From positions 20,510,748 to 20,574,747 of the forward strand of contig NC_083651.1 of the NCBI RefSeq assembly GCF_963576545.1: a stretch of DNA of 64,000 nucleotides. The letters are read 5' to 3'. Below are positions 51,368 to 61,670 of the stretch, piece by piece. The stretch comes from Limanda limanda. Taxonomy: Eukaryota > Chordata > Actinopteri > Pleuronectiformes > Pleuronectidae. Positions within the stretch are counted from its first letter, which is position 1. Each line of letters begins with the position of its first letter. A model generated the notes under the pieces. The model did not search any database and was not told the DNA's origin. It saw only the letters and a list, made by a program, of their open reading frames with translations. Made by a program: the position numbers and the translations under genes.

Positions 51368-53780
51368 TCAGTGGGAGCCGTTGGAGCTCCAGTCATAAGG
51401 GAGGAAGGTGACCTTGGTTTTGCCTTCAGACATGACGCCCTGCAGGCTGGTCTTCTTCGGAGAGGCGCCCATGTGCTCCAGCACCCACTTCAGCAGCTAC
51501 GAGAGAGGGAGGAGGAAACAGAGCGAGAGTAACAGATGGGTAAAAGGTTGAAAAAACCTGTTGGGGTTTTCTGAAGGAATTTGCAGTACTCTGAATGTAG
51601 CTTAGTAGATCGACACAAGAGCTGATAATTAAATAAAACTTTGAAAAGTTCCAATGCTACAGAATAAAAATCACAACAGAAATCAGCAGCTGGAGTTAAA
51701 CCTACGTTCTCATCGGTGCCTCCAAAGTCGGCCTTGTACCACTTGAATATCTGACTGAGTCGCACTTCTCTTTTCCCAGAATCTACCACACAGCCATCAT
51801 CGTTCTCCAGGAAGGCTTCAGCTGATATGCGGAGCTGACTGTCGATGTCCTGGAACGGTTCAGTAGATCACAATTGATTCATTCACTGCTCATGACTTAA
51901 GACTCAATAAGTCCTGCTTTCCGGCTCAAAGACCAAACTCTTGAATAAACATTTTATTTAATAAATGAACGGATGCACTGGATCTCACCTGTGGAGTGTA
52001 CGTTTTAATAGGCGGGCAGCCCTTTGCACCACAGTTCAAGGCAAAGTGAATTAGGGGCTCTGCGTTCGGGAGAGCCACCTGGTGGACGACAGGAGAAGTA
52101 AAGATGAGTAATTTCAAAGAATAACTTTATATTTTCAGCTGAGATTGAACAAAATGTCTGAATACTTGAAGCCTTGGGTCCGTGTTGGAGAAGGGCCTTC
52201 GAAACTGTGCCAGACCCTTTTTGTTCCCTCTCAGCACGCCGTTCTCGATGTCCTGCAATGTGAACACTTCTCCCCCAATCAGGTAGCTCACATAGTTGAA
52301 GAACTATAATATGGGACAGAAACAAATATGTTGAATTCAATACAATCAATTCTATTTGAGCTAAAATCTAATTAAATATAAGATTTTGGAATATCTTAAA
52401 AAATGAAATACACGTATGATAACATGCCCATTTATGTCATTATTTCAAGCAGTTAGGAATGCATGTTTTATCTTTATACTTCTGTAAGGATATAAATTAT
52501 TTTATACTGTCATTAGTGTAATGGAACTTTTCTGGAAGCTGGTGAAAGGGGAACTCAGGCAGCAGCTGATGTATTATGCAGAAGGTTTTAATGTAGACTT
52601 GATGCATCAAGGAGACCAGAAGGTGGAACAATATACAAATGCTACCAAAGTAGCATGAGCAATTGTCACCCCCAACTCTCAAGATGTCTAAAGCATGCCT
52701 AACTCAATCACATTGTGTCCTTGCATATTGCCACTGGTGAAATATGCAAAAGAGTTGACGTTGGTAAGAGCTGAAGTTGGTGTCTCTCTGTCTGGCACAT
52801 CTGAGTTAGATATGAAAGTCCTTCAACATAGACACTACAATGCACTGTTGTTTGGCTCTTATCTATAACCTGGCCTTGGGTCCTGCTTAGAGAGAGAAGG
52901 GAGAATCTGTGGAATTTAGACTGGCACTATTATCCTGTACAGATATAATGTGTAATATAAAATATATATAGTATATAGTCGCATTTACAGTAATGTGTGA
53001 GGATATTCAATAATTCCTCGACAATTAGTAATAGACAGTCCAAAAAACAATAAAGAGTCGAAATATCCGCTGAACCTTGTTTTCTTTAAATGATTTTTGC
53101 ATAACAAGTATTATGAAACACAACAAGTATTTCCAAACATATGAGGGTTTTGAAAACAGTGTGGCAACTCTGATTACAGCCTTTTCATCTTACTCTGTAT
53201 CTTGACCACATGTTGGTGGGGGCCCCCAGGCGGAGGAACCCGTGGATGACGAGTGCATTGTAGGTGTTGATGAAGAAGGCCAGCTTCTCCTCCCGGCTCA
53301 GGGACAGCAGCTCCACCCTCTGTAGCTGTATGGCCAGCTCAGAGTAACGCTTGAACGCAGGGTTCGACGACATGCCTTTGTAGTCCACAGACTGTAAGAG
53401 CACATATACACACTCAGTGTCTCCAAATGTTCAGGAGTTAAACAAACTAGACCAGCTCTTGAATCTTGTTGACATCTCCATCTGTGTCTTCTACTTGTTT
53501 GACACCTCTTTTTCATCCAGAGATATTTGTAATATTTTTTGTGTTAGCAATGGTAGCAAAAGGCCAACTGGCTCATGGTGAATCCTGCAGATAATGTTCT
53601 GCTGTTTCCTCAGATTCAAACATAAACTTTGCAGTTACAGAAAATTTACAGATGAAAACACTCAGTGAGTCAGAATCTCTCCACAGTCAACAAGGTCATT
53701 ACCTTGCCGTCGGCAGAGAGATGCTCAGAGAACAGTTTCAGAATCAACTCCCGTAAAAGCAGAGAGAGCTCCGCAGCTAA

Positions 53781-53828
<48 letters not shown>

Positions 53829-56800
53829 TGGTTAAAATGTTTTGCATATTCAAGAGCATGAAGTAGTATTATTAGATAACATGACCTGTGAGAAGAGAGA
53901 GCGTTGCTGATACATTTCAAGAGGAAACAACACACTTAGAAAAAGCCCAGGTTAGCTTGTTAGTTAGCTGCTGGAGGGGGTGCACCATTCACTGAGTAAC
54001 AAATACAAAAACACAGAGCCAGAGCCAGAAAAAATGCCTCATCACCACTGCAGAAGAAAACACAACATTTAAGAATGATTTAAAAGCTAAACATGTAGTA
54101 ATCTGACAGAATAGGGGTTTGAAATGGGGATTGAATGATATACATGATCAGGTTGTAGCTTTTTTTGTTGTGTTTTTATATCTTAAGCTAAGACTAGATC
54201 ATATTTTGTGCCAATACTATATGCAAAGACATTTTATTATTGCAAAAAAGTAGGACACAGACTTCGTAACTCATTTCTAAAGGTTTAACAACATAATTAT
54301 AGGATCAAATCAAATTGAACCCTAACCCTGATTAAAGTTTATTAATGTACTTATTTTCTAAATTCTAGAGATATCAATGTTAGGAACAGACATTCATGCT
54401 CGTGCTGGAACACAGCCACCATACACAAGTTGAAGCTCATAGAAGGATGTCAGGCGGCCATCATGTATATCATTAACCCCCATTTCAGCTCTTACCGCCA
54501 TAACCTTTACAGTCATTACACGCACACCCAAGCGCACCCAAAAGCCAGCAGCCAAGAGAGACAGAGGTTAGAGGAGCCATAAAAGGCCACGCCCTCAGTG
54601 CCTTCATCCATGGAGTGCGATGTGTGTTTGTGCCCAAAGCCCGGTCCAGTCCTGACCTACCCGGTTTGACACTGCAGCCTGCAGTCTGTCCTGCGTTGAG
54701 GGCTGAATGAGGGTCATCCTCCAGCAGCCTGTACAGTGCGTCAGTGACGTTTTCCCCTTCTCCAAAACCGCCATCCTGCTGCCCACAGCCACGCACACTG
54801 ACCATGTACTTCTTCTGCAACAATGCCTGTCCAGTGCTACAGGCCTCAGCCCGGGCTACCACACACATGACCACAGTCGGTAAGTGCATAGATCTCAGTA
54901 TGAATCAGAAACACCCTGAGATAGTTCAAAGGGTTTCCGGATTGTTTTCATTTGACGTCTACGAGATCAAAACAACCACAACAAAGAAAACCGGTTTTAC
55001 TTCAGCCGTACTTACCCATGCCCTTCTCTTTCTGCAGCCAGTCTACCAGCTGATCGCCGGAGAAGCTCTTTTTGTAAACAGACAGCCCCTTCCTTTGACT
55101 GCCAATAACACTGCCATGTTTGAGGTCCTGTACCAGGTCGGCCAACTCATCTTTCTCACACATAAACTCTTTGAGGGCAGGAATATAAGAAGCCGCACAT
55201 GTACAAACAAGCAGAAAACACACATGTTCAAAACCCACATGGAGGAAAGAGAGATTATGGGAACTAATGCAGTCAATCATGATAAAAAAAAGGGAAATAT
55301 GTATCTGTTTTTTTGGACGTTGACCTGATTTGGGTCAACTGTTTTTACACAGCTGCTCTACATATTATGTATATTTTCCTTCAGGCTATATTTAAGACGT
55401 GGTATTTGATCTGTCCATAGATTCATGTTCTCAACGATGCCCCACCTGGTATTTTTAGCAGTATCAGAGGCTTCTCCGAGGCTGGTATCGAAATAAGACC
55501 GTCTCTAAATTATATATAGAGCTTGACCTCTGCACAATTCCTTCATGACAGGAAAGAAAAACTAAATTGTGCCCTTGAAATTATTATGTTTGGAACAGAT
55601 TACCTTTTTTGTGCTCTTGATTTAATAATTTATTGTCACAAATTGAAATATTAGGCTGAACTGTCAACCAATACTGAAGACCAAATATAGATTTTACTTA
55701 AATATCAATATGAGGGCAAACATAATTTACAGGCGCCTCACTTACAGGACAAAGCTGCTTCTGTCAACACCCATTGTCAAGTGACTGGCAGTCGGAGCTG
55801 AAATTATAGGCTGCTGCTGATGGCCTCTCAACAATGACAGCAATGTGACTAGAATCACTATTTGATCTTGACTTCCTTCAAGTGACAATGAGTTTCAAAA
55901 TACTAGATCTGAGCTAACATCGAATTTAAATATTTCTCCACAGAGAGCTGTGTGACTGCCCCAGGAGATAAACTGTGTTTACACAGTAGGGAGCTTAGGG
56001 ATCAGATATAATGAGGCACTGAGACAGTTTGCTGCTGCTGGGTTCATCCTGAATGCCAAGTTCTCCCTTATCAAGTGGGTATGTTGGCAATAGCAACAGG
56101 AGAAGATGAATCTGTGACTCAAACCTGTCCATTTATGCCCCTATTATATAATCTCTAACTGTTCTTGTTTCACTTCCTCGCAAAGTTTACTGTGGGAGCC
56201 CAGCCCACCTGACTATGGTTCACTGTAACTGTGCATTCATGTGGTGTCGGAATAATCAGGAAAGTTGTTCCCGTCTAACGCCAATTCAGTTCGGAACAAC
56301 AACTTTTTTGGTGAATGAGTTGCAGATGTGCTGATCTCTATAACAGATTCTAGATGGGAATATGCATTTCTGTAGGAGGGCGACAGGATTAAGAGCCAGA
56401 CGTCTGGTCTCCGTTTCTAGAATGGCCAATCACATTTGAGCAAACTTTGGTTGTCCACACGTAAACAGTCCATGTGGAGAACAAAAGAGGCAGAACACAT
56501 TCACATAATACATCAGCTATTTGTGAAAAAACAGATTGTTGGTACTCTTTTGTGAGGGTAATTAAACCTCTCACCTCCATCGGTCTCTCCAGCTGCCTCT
56601 TCTGATTGGCTCTTCTCTGGCACAGGCGGAGCATCTGCTGGAAGAGGCTCCTCCTTGACCAGACTCACCAATCTCTGAAGCTCCTCAGGAGCCTGAACAA
56701 ATGGAACAAGATACAGGACACAAACTAAGTTTAGACACAAATTTGAATACCAGCGGAATTTGACATTGTTGATGAATACACAGTACAGAGCACTAAGTTC

Positions 56801-57067
56801 ACGGGTGTCTCTCCTCTTCCTCCTCACCAATTTCTGCAGGTCATCGTTGCCGCCAACATGAACATTGTTGAAGAAGATCTGAGGGACTGAGCTGCGTCCG
56901 GTGAGCTGCTTCACTGCCGCTCTCAGCTCCGGATGCCTCCCCAAGTCAACGTCACATACTGGCACTTCCAAACGCCCGAGGGTGGCCTTAGCCTGCACAC
57001 AGTGTGGGCAGCCCTGGATGGAGTACACGGTTACCCGTCCCAGAGCATGGCTTGTAAACTCCCCCAT
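51368..57067 (-). CDS. Glutaredoxin-DEP-DUF547 protein
   Basis: Predicted 492-aa soluble protein with three domains. Coding exons in gene order: 56828-57067, 56575-56692, 55016-55168, 54661-54855, 53703-53776, 53194-53391, 52166-52303, 51989-52078, 51706-51849, 51368-51496; phases agree. Residues 9-80 form a glutaredoxin with dithiol active site C20-P-H-C23, cis-proline P62 in SSVPQIFFNN, and the GGNDDL glutathione-binding turn, so a thiol-disulfide or deglutathionylation activity is likely. Residues about 120-205 are a DEP domain (DQLVDWLQKEKGM, then GQALLQKKY), a module for membrane or GPCR/Rho-linked targeting. About 250-450 is DUF547, function unknown (EEKLAFFINTYNALVIHG; HFALNCGAKGCPP). 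The start ATG lies in the second exon, 11 bases after an acceptor; an in-frame stop in the presumed 5' exon rules out a longer start. I know of no human gene with this architecture; fish have uncharacterised homologues. Exon joins around the DEP domain (55168, 54855) are the least certain. Confidence 0.88.
53440..53660. repeat. Dispersed element copy 2 (family D)
   Basis: It is similar over about 90 bases to 45831-45925 in a znf654 intron (shared aatcttgtt, cttctac, cctcttttt, gagatatttgt). It sits in the intron between exons 53194-53391 and 53703-53776. Boundaries are approximate. Confidence 0.5.
53785..53825. repeat. (GA)n microsatellite abutting a splice acceptor
   Basis: Forty-one bases of alternating G and A on the plus strand, which is (TC)n in the transcript. 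It ends 7 bases before the AG of the acceptor for the exon at 53703-53776, so the repeat forms most of the polypyrimidine tract. Confidence 0.95.
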
Positions 57068-57077
57068 CTGCAGCAAA

Positions 57078-58217
57078 CCTGACAAGTCAAGAGAGCAAAG
57101 AGTTTTAAGTGTCCGGCTCTCCAAAGATGGTCTGCTGAGCTCCATGTGTTTCAGTCACTATCGGCTGCTCTTGTTTTCTCTGACCTGAGCTATGGAGCAA
57201 TGGTGAGCAAACAGGACGAGCATACTGCCAACACCTTCAACTTAACTTGGTTCTCTTATGTGTATTTGTGTGGATGTGCATGTCAACGTTATTAAGATGT
57301 CGTTATCAAACCCTTGTGACATATGAATGTAATTGAGGCTTGCTAATTTACAGTTTAACCAAGTTTTGACATAAATAAAAATAAAAATAGTTGTGCCCTT
57401 ATATGTCTGGTATTTACACACTTCCTGAGTGACGGACTGTTTTCTCTGCCCTCACTCACGAGGACGTAACTGTCTTTCTTATCTTGTATGGAGGCAATAA
57501 TACAGAGCAGTTGGTAAATGAGTGACACAACTTCCTTCCCGGTAATTTCTGAACATTTCCTTTGAGTAAAAGTCAGTTATCAGTCCGGGCTTATCAAACA
57601 GTTCCTTGTGCTGCCCCTCAGAATGTAAACAAAACAACGAACAAAGGTTGTGTCCTGACTTCTATACACTTTAGCTCTTTTGATGAAGTTGTTTATGAGC
57701 TTTTGTAATAAAATAAGTATCCAATACCTCACTAATTATCATGCATGGGAATTCCTGAGCAAAACTTATTTGGAATTCGTGAATAACTGCTTCCTACATG
57801 TAGAAATATCACAGCTCTCCCCTGTAAATTGATTAAATTAAGAAGATAAAGTTAATAATAACTGACCGCGATTTTATGGTAGATGACAGAACAGAAACAA
57901 ATAAGGCTTTTAAATTAGAAGATTAAAAGGTAACCCCGATTTATAGAGTGATATTTATAGTTGCAGAAATAACGCATGTAAATTAATATAAAGGAGGATG
58001 AACCTTTATAAACAGCACCTCTAAATTAAAATGCCAACTTTGTTAATGGAGTTCTGAATTTGGACTGAACGGGAATTTAAGAGGTAACACAAACACAAAC
58101 TAAAACATTATAAAACCCGAGATGTTACCATTTAAATATCAGTGTTATCTGTTCCCTGAAGGAGTTGAACTGTGCTAATGCGAATATATCATCAGATGAC
58201 CACAACAGTGATGTTAC
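57078..58217 (-). other. 5' intron of the glutaredoxin-DEP-DUF547 gene
   Basis: It runs from the presumed donor at 58217 to the acceptor before 57078 (cttgtcag). It is AT-rich, with no recognisable element. Confidence 0.5.
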
Positions 58218-58420
58218 CTTTCGGTGTTTGGCTCCGCAGCTTGATACGGGAAAACAAAATGAAGGGTCACCGCAGATCCTCGGAGTTCCGGATGATCTGC
58301 AGCTCTCAGTTCATGCAGCAGCGAATCGAACGAGCCTGGTGAGGATCTGCAGCGACATGAAGAAGCTGCTGAACAAAGTGTTTCATCATCACTGTCACTG
58401 AGGCTGTGAGCAGAGGGACT
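58218..58420 (-). other. Presumed non-coding first exon of the glutaredoxin-DEP-DUF547 gene
   Basis: On the minus strand a G+C-richer segment ends ACCGAAAG before a gtaaca donor. Spliced to the acceptor at 57078 it would run in frame into the start codon, but a TGA lies in that frame 17 codons before the donor and no ATG follows it, so the exon would be 5' UTR. The upstream limit is a guess. Confidence 0.45.
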
Positions 58421-59063
58421 GCTTCATGGCTGCTGTCCCCGTGGTGCCTTCACGAGCTGCTCGGACGTTTTATACATGTCTGGCGCTGCTGGATGGTGGA
58501 CCTTGGAAATGCAGGTGACCAAGGGTCAGATCGCAAAATGCAAACGAGGGTTTAAAAAAAAATTTTAATTTGTAAAACTGCAAGTGAGAAAGCACAGTGT
58601 GCCAAACTGCTGTTTCTTGTGAATGAGAATGTCTTTATGGTTGTGCGAGATTTTTGTTGCACAAATCCCATTTTTAAAAAGGAATTGTTAGGTTTTGATT
58701 GCAGTTTCATTTTGACATAGAAGTGAGACGCTTAGCTACTTGTGTTTTGTGTACTTTCAATACAAGGAGCCAAATTCCACAAAGTGTATAAACTGCAATG
58801 CCCTGTCCTCATATGCAACCGAGGGGTCTCAACATTGATCCATGAATATATGACCAGAGGAATGTAAATGAGTCGTACACGTGCAGTTAATGTTCGTTTC
58901 ATTTTCTAGAAAGCAAAATTTCCTACAGCCTCAAAGGCAGCACAGCTCATCCTCCTGTCCTGCCTACAGTGGCAACTGCGGCTCAGGGCGGAACGTTTGT
59001 GTCCCACTGACGCTTGTTCCCGCCCGGTCTGTCTACACAGCAGGACACGAGTGGGAATCAAAG
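58421..59063. promoter_or_regulatory. Divergent promoter region, possibly bidirectional
   Basis: About 650 bases separate the presumed first exon of the glutaredoxin-DEP-DUF547 gene (minus) from the c3orf38 start codon (plus). The c3orf38 side has a GC box (cccgccc near 59020) and no TATA box. Head-to-head placement suggests a shared promoter. An in-frame ATG at 58881 exists but is unlikely to be the start of c3orf38. Confidence 0.45.
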
Positions 59064-61670
59064 ATGTCTGGGCTGTCAGAGACGGAGCGGCTCGGCTGCA
59101 CAGAGATTTTGAAGCTCCTGTCAAACAGCGACCTGCTGTCACTCAGTGACACGGTGACCAATAAGGTGATAGTTGTGGAGAATAGCTCAGGTACGTTTTT
59201 TAATCTGTACCCGGATGGCAAAGAGCGATTTAGCTAGGCTACCGCTATGTTGGTTTTCCAGACGTAACAAGTTGATGTCGTTCACACAAGTTGTATATCC
59301 CACACATTAAAAGTTTATACGTGTAGTTATTTCTCTTTTGGCTCTCGTCTTTTCCCATTAACACGAACTGTGGTGAGAGGTAAACAGTTGCCTAGCCTAA
59401 TTCAAAAACGTCACTTAAACATTTACCTTTGGGGTAATAAATATATATATATATACGTCACAAAAGTCTGTGTAAGTCTGTCAGTGACTCAAAGAAAATC
59501 TCTGTCGAGATACTTAGTTGCACAATTCTTTTTTACATAAATTGCCAGTTTTCTAGCTGGATCTTGTATAGATCCAGAAACGCCAGAGTGCTTTTACTTT
59601 GAAACAGGAAGTGTTGTAAATATACATTTGTGTCATAGACAGAAAAACATTGTGGTTCAGAGCAGAGTAAACAGAGAAAATGTTATTTCATCTGAGTTTA
59701 ATGTTGATTTGATGAATTTATGTCTCAAACCTAAATTGTTGCAACACTTTCTGTAGGCGGAAAAATCACGGGTTCGTATTGGTAGTACTAGTAATAAATG
59801 GTATTTATTTGAGTACACAGGACGACTTTTATACAAAAAAATAGTCATATTTATAGCCACAATCCATGCAAAGCCTATGTTAATACATTGTGCTGCAGTA
59901 GCAGCTCCTCTGCAGAACATATTGTTGAACTGAGAAGCTCAACATGGTGCATTGAACAGATGCTGTCAATATGAATTGATCTTGATGTGAATATTGTACA
60001 TTGAAAAGATAAAGTTGCACAACTGCCTTTCTTTGTGTATATTTATGCTCGTACATTAAGCCTTTTACAGAAATTGCTAAAATAATAAATATGACCCTAT
60101 TGAGTAGGTTTTTTGGAAGATATCAGGGTGGAAGATCTCTTTTGGAATAAAACATGTGATCTTGCATATAACTATACTTGTGGTAGGCATCAATTTGTAC
60201 GGTAGAACATAAAAGGCACATTTTGCATCTTGTCCTATATTCTAAAATTCACTTCTGCCTAAAAAACATGATTTCCATATAATGTAACATCAAATAACCA
60301 TAGTCCTTGTGTTCTTCTGTTCAAACAGAAGCCACGGAAACGATCCTGATCTTCAGTAAAAATGCAGAAGAGCTCCTGAGAAGGAAGAAAGTTCAACGGG
60401 ACCTAATTTTTAGGTATCTGGCCAAACAGGGGGTGGCGATGGCCCCCATCAGTGACAAACACCAGCTGGTGAAGAGGACGCTGGAGCTTTGGAAGGTACA
60501 CAGGGAGAGGAGGTCGAGACACTTGCAGCGTAGACAATGCATAAATTGAAAGCTTTTTAAAATAATATGAAAAAACCCTGGATCTGCCACCTGATCCGGA
60601 TTTACACCAACATTTTATGGATTCTTTCCTGGCCCACACAGCATCCTTCCACCAAGTTATGTGATCATCTGTTCAGTAGTTTTTGAATAATCCTGCTAAT
60701 TTACTGACAGACGAAAACAAATAAAAACATATGATCTTTGGCAGAAGTAATTAATCTGCAGCTGCAAATGTACGTGTTGTCTGTGTGGCAGGTCTTACTG
60801 GAGCATGTCTACTGACAGGTACTTGAGGCATACATTTTTTTGTTTGTGTTAACTAACTTATCATTCCTTTAAGGCCGTGGTTGATAAAAGACCTCAAGGA
60901 CTGAAAGATGGGACCAGAGAGAAAGAGCCCTCCGAGACAACATCTGATACCCTAAACATGAAGGTGACGGTGGGTTTTGACCCTCAGCTCCTGGGCCAGC
61001 AGTTCTGCCAGTGGTTCTTCCAGCTCCTGAACAGCCAGAACCCCTCACTGGGCCAGTCGCCTCAGGACTGGGGGCCGCAGCACTTCTGGCCAGATGTGAA
61101 GCTGCGTCTCCTCGCTAGGTAACAACATCAGTATTAAATGGATGGAGACTTAATTTAAATTAAGAATTATATAATTTTTTGTATTTTTATCAGCATTTTC
61201 CGAATTTTAGTTTTCTTACAGATGAACTGAACATGTTAACAGAGTGAAAAACAACTCAAAACCAACCTCACATGTCAAAGCTGTTTCTCTCTTTTGTCTT
61301 CCTCAGCGCGGGCAGTGTACAGATTGAGGAATTCCTGGGAGCTGAACTGGTTAGCCTCCGCCTCCTAGCCTTGACCAAGGAAGAGCGCCTTCTCCTCAAC
61401 CCCAACCTGGAGCCCCTTGGCCTCAGGACACTTGCCTCCCCCCATGGCATGGTGCTGGTGGCCGTGGCCGGGACCATCCACAGAGATTCAGCCTGCCTGG
61501 GCATCTTCGAGCAAATATTTGGCCTCATCCGCATCCCGCTGGAAAATAACAGCTGGAAGATCAAGTTTATCAACCTGAAAATCCGAGGGCAGGAAGCTCT
61601 GGGCGGGACAGAGGCCACAGCGCCTGCTTTGACTTACAACTCCACTGAACTGCAGCTTCTCTGCAGTTGA
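59064..61670 (+). CDS. c3orf38: C3orf38 homologue, NTF2-like domain protein
   Basis: Homologue of human C3orf38, a poorly understood protein with an N-terminal helical part and a C-terminal NTF2-like fold, suggested to affect apoptosis. Coding exons: 59064-59190, 60329-60495, 60874-61118, 61307-61670; phases agree, giving 300 aa (human about 329). Recognised landmarks: MSGLSETE at the start, [27 protein letters not shown] at about 57-76, [37 protein letters not shown]-type [32 protein letters not shown], and [14 protein letters not shown] followed by [12 protein letters not shown]. The ATG at 59064 matches the human MSGLS start, so the longer in-frame reading from 58881 is not used. The protein stops soon after the NTF2-like part; the longer human tail is missing. 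ZNF654 is near C3orf38 in human as well, supporting orthology. Confidence 0.93.
59191..60328 (+). other. c3orf38 intron 1
   Basis: AT-rich intron with a short (TA)n tract at about 59441-59455. Nothing else is recognised. Confidence 0.6.
60575..60745 (-). repeat. Reversed family A repeat in c3orf38 intron 2
   Basis: The clearest family A copy in the window. In order it has ccctggatctgccacctgat, ggattctttcctggcccaca, catccttccaccaagttatg, gttcagtagtttttgaataa and tcctgctaatttactgacag, which reads as a diverged, reversed copy of a very common fish repeat. It lies just after the exon ending at 60495. Confidence 0.65.

Noticed and set aside
57068..57145. Longer start (MELSRPSLE...) for the glutaredoxin protein
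   Set aside because: The open frame crosses a good acceptor at 57079-57080; upstream sequence looks intronic. The ATG at 57067 gives the normal short lead into a glutaredoxin.
58881..59063. N-terminal extension of c3orf38 from an in-frame ATG at 58881
   Set aside because: The human protein starts at the equivalent of MSGLS, and the extension has no family resemblance and covers the presumed promoter.
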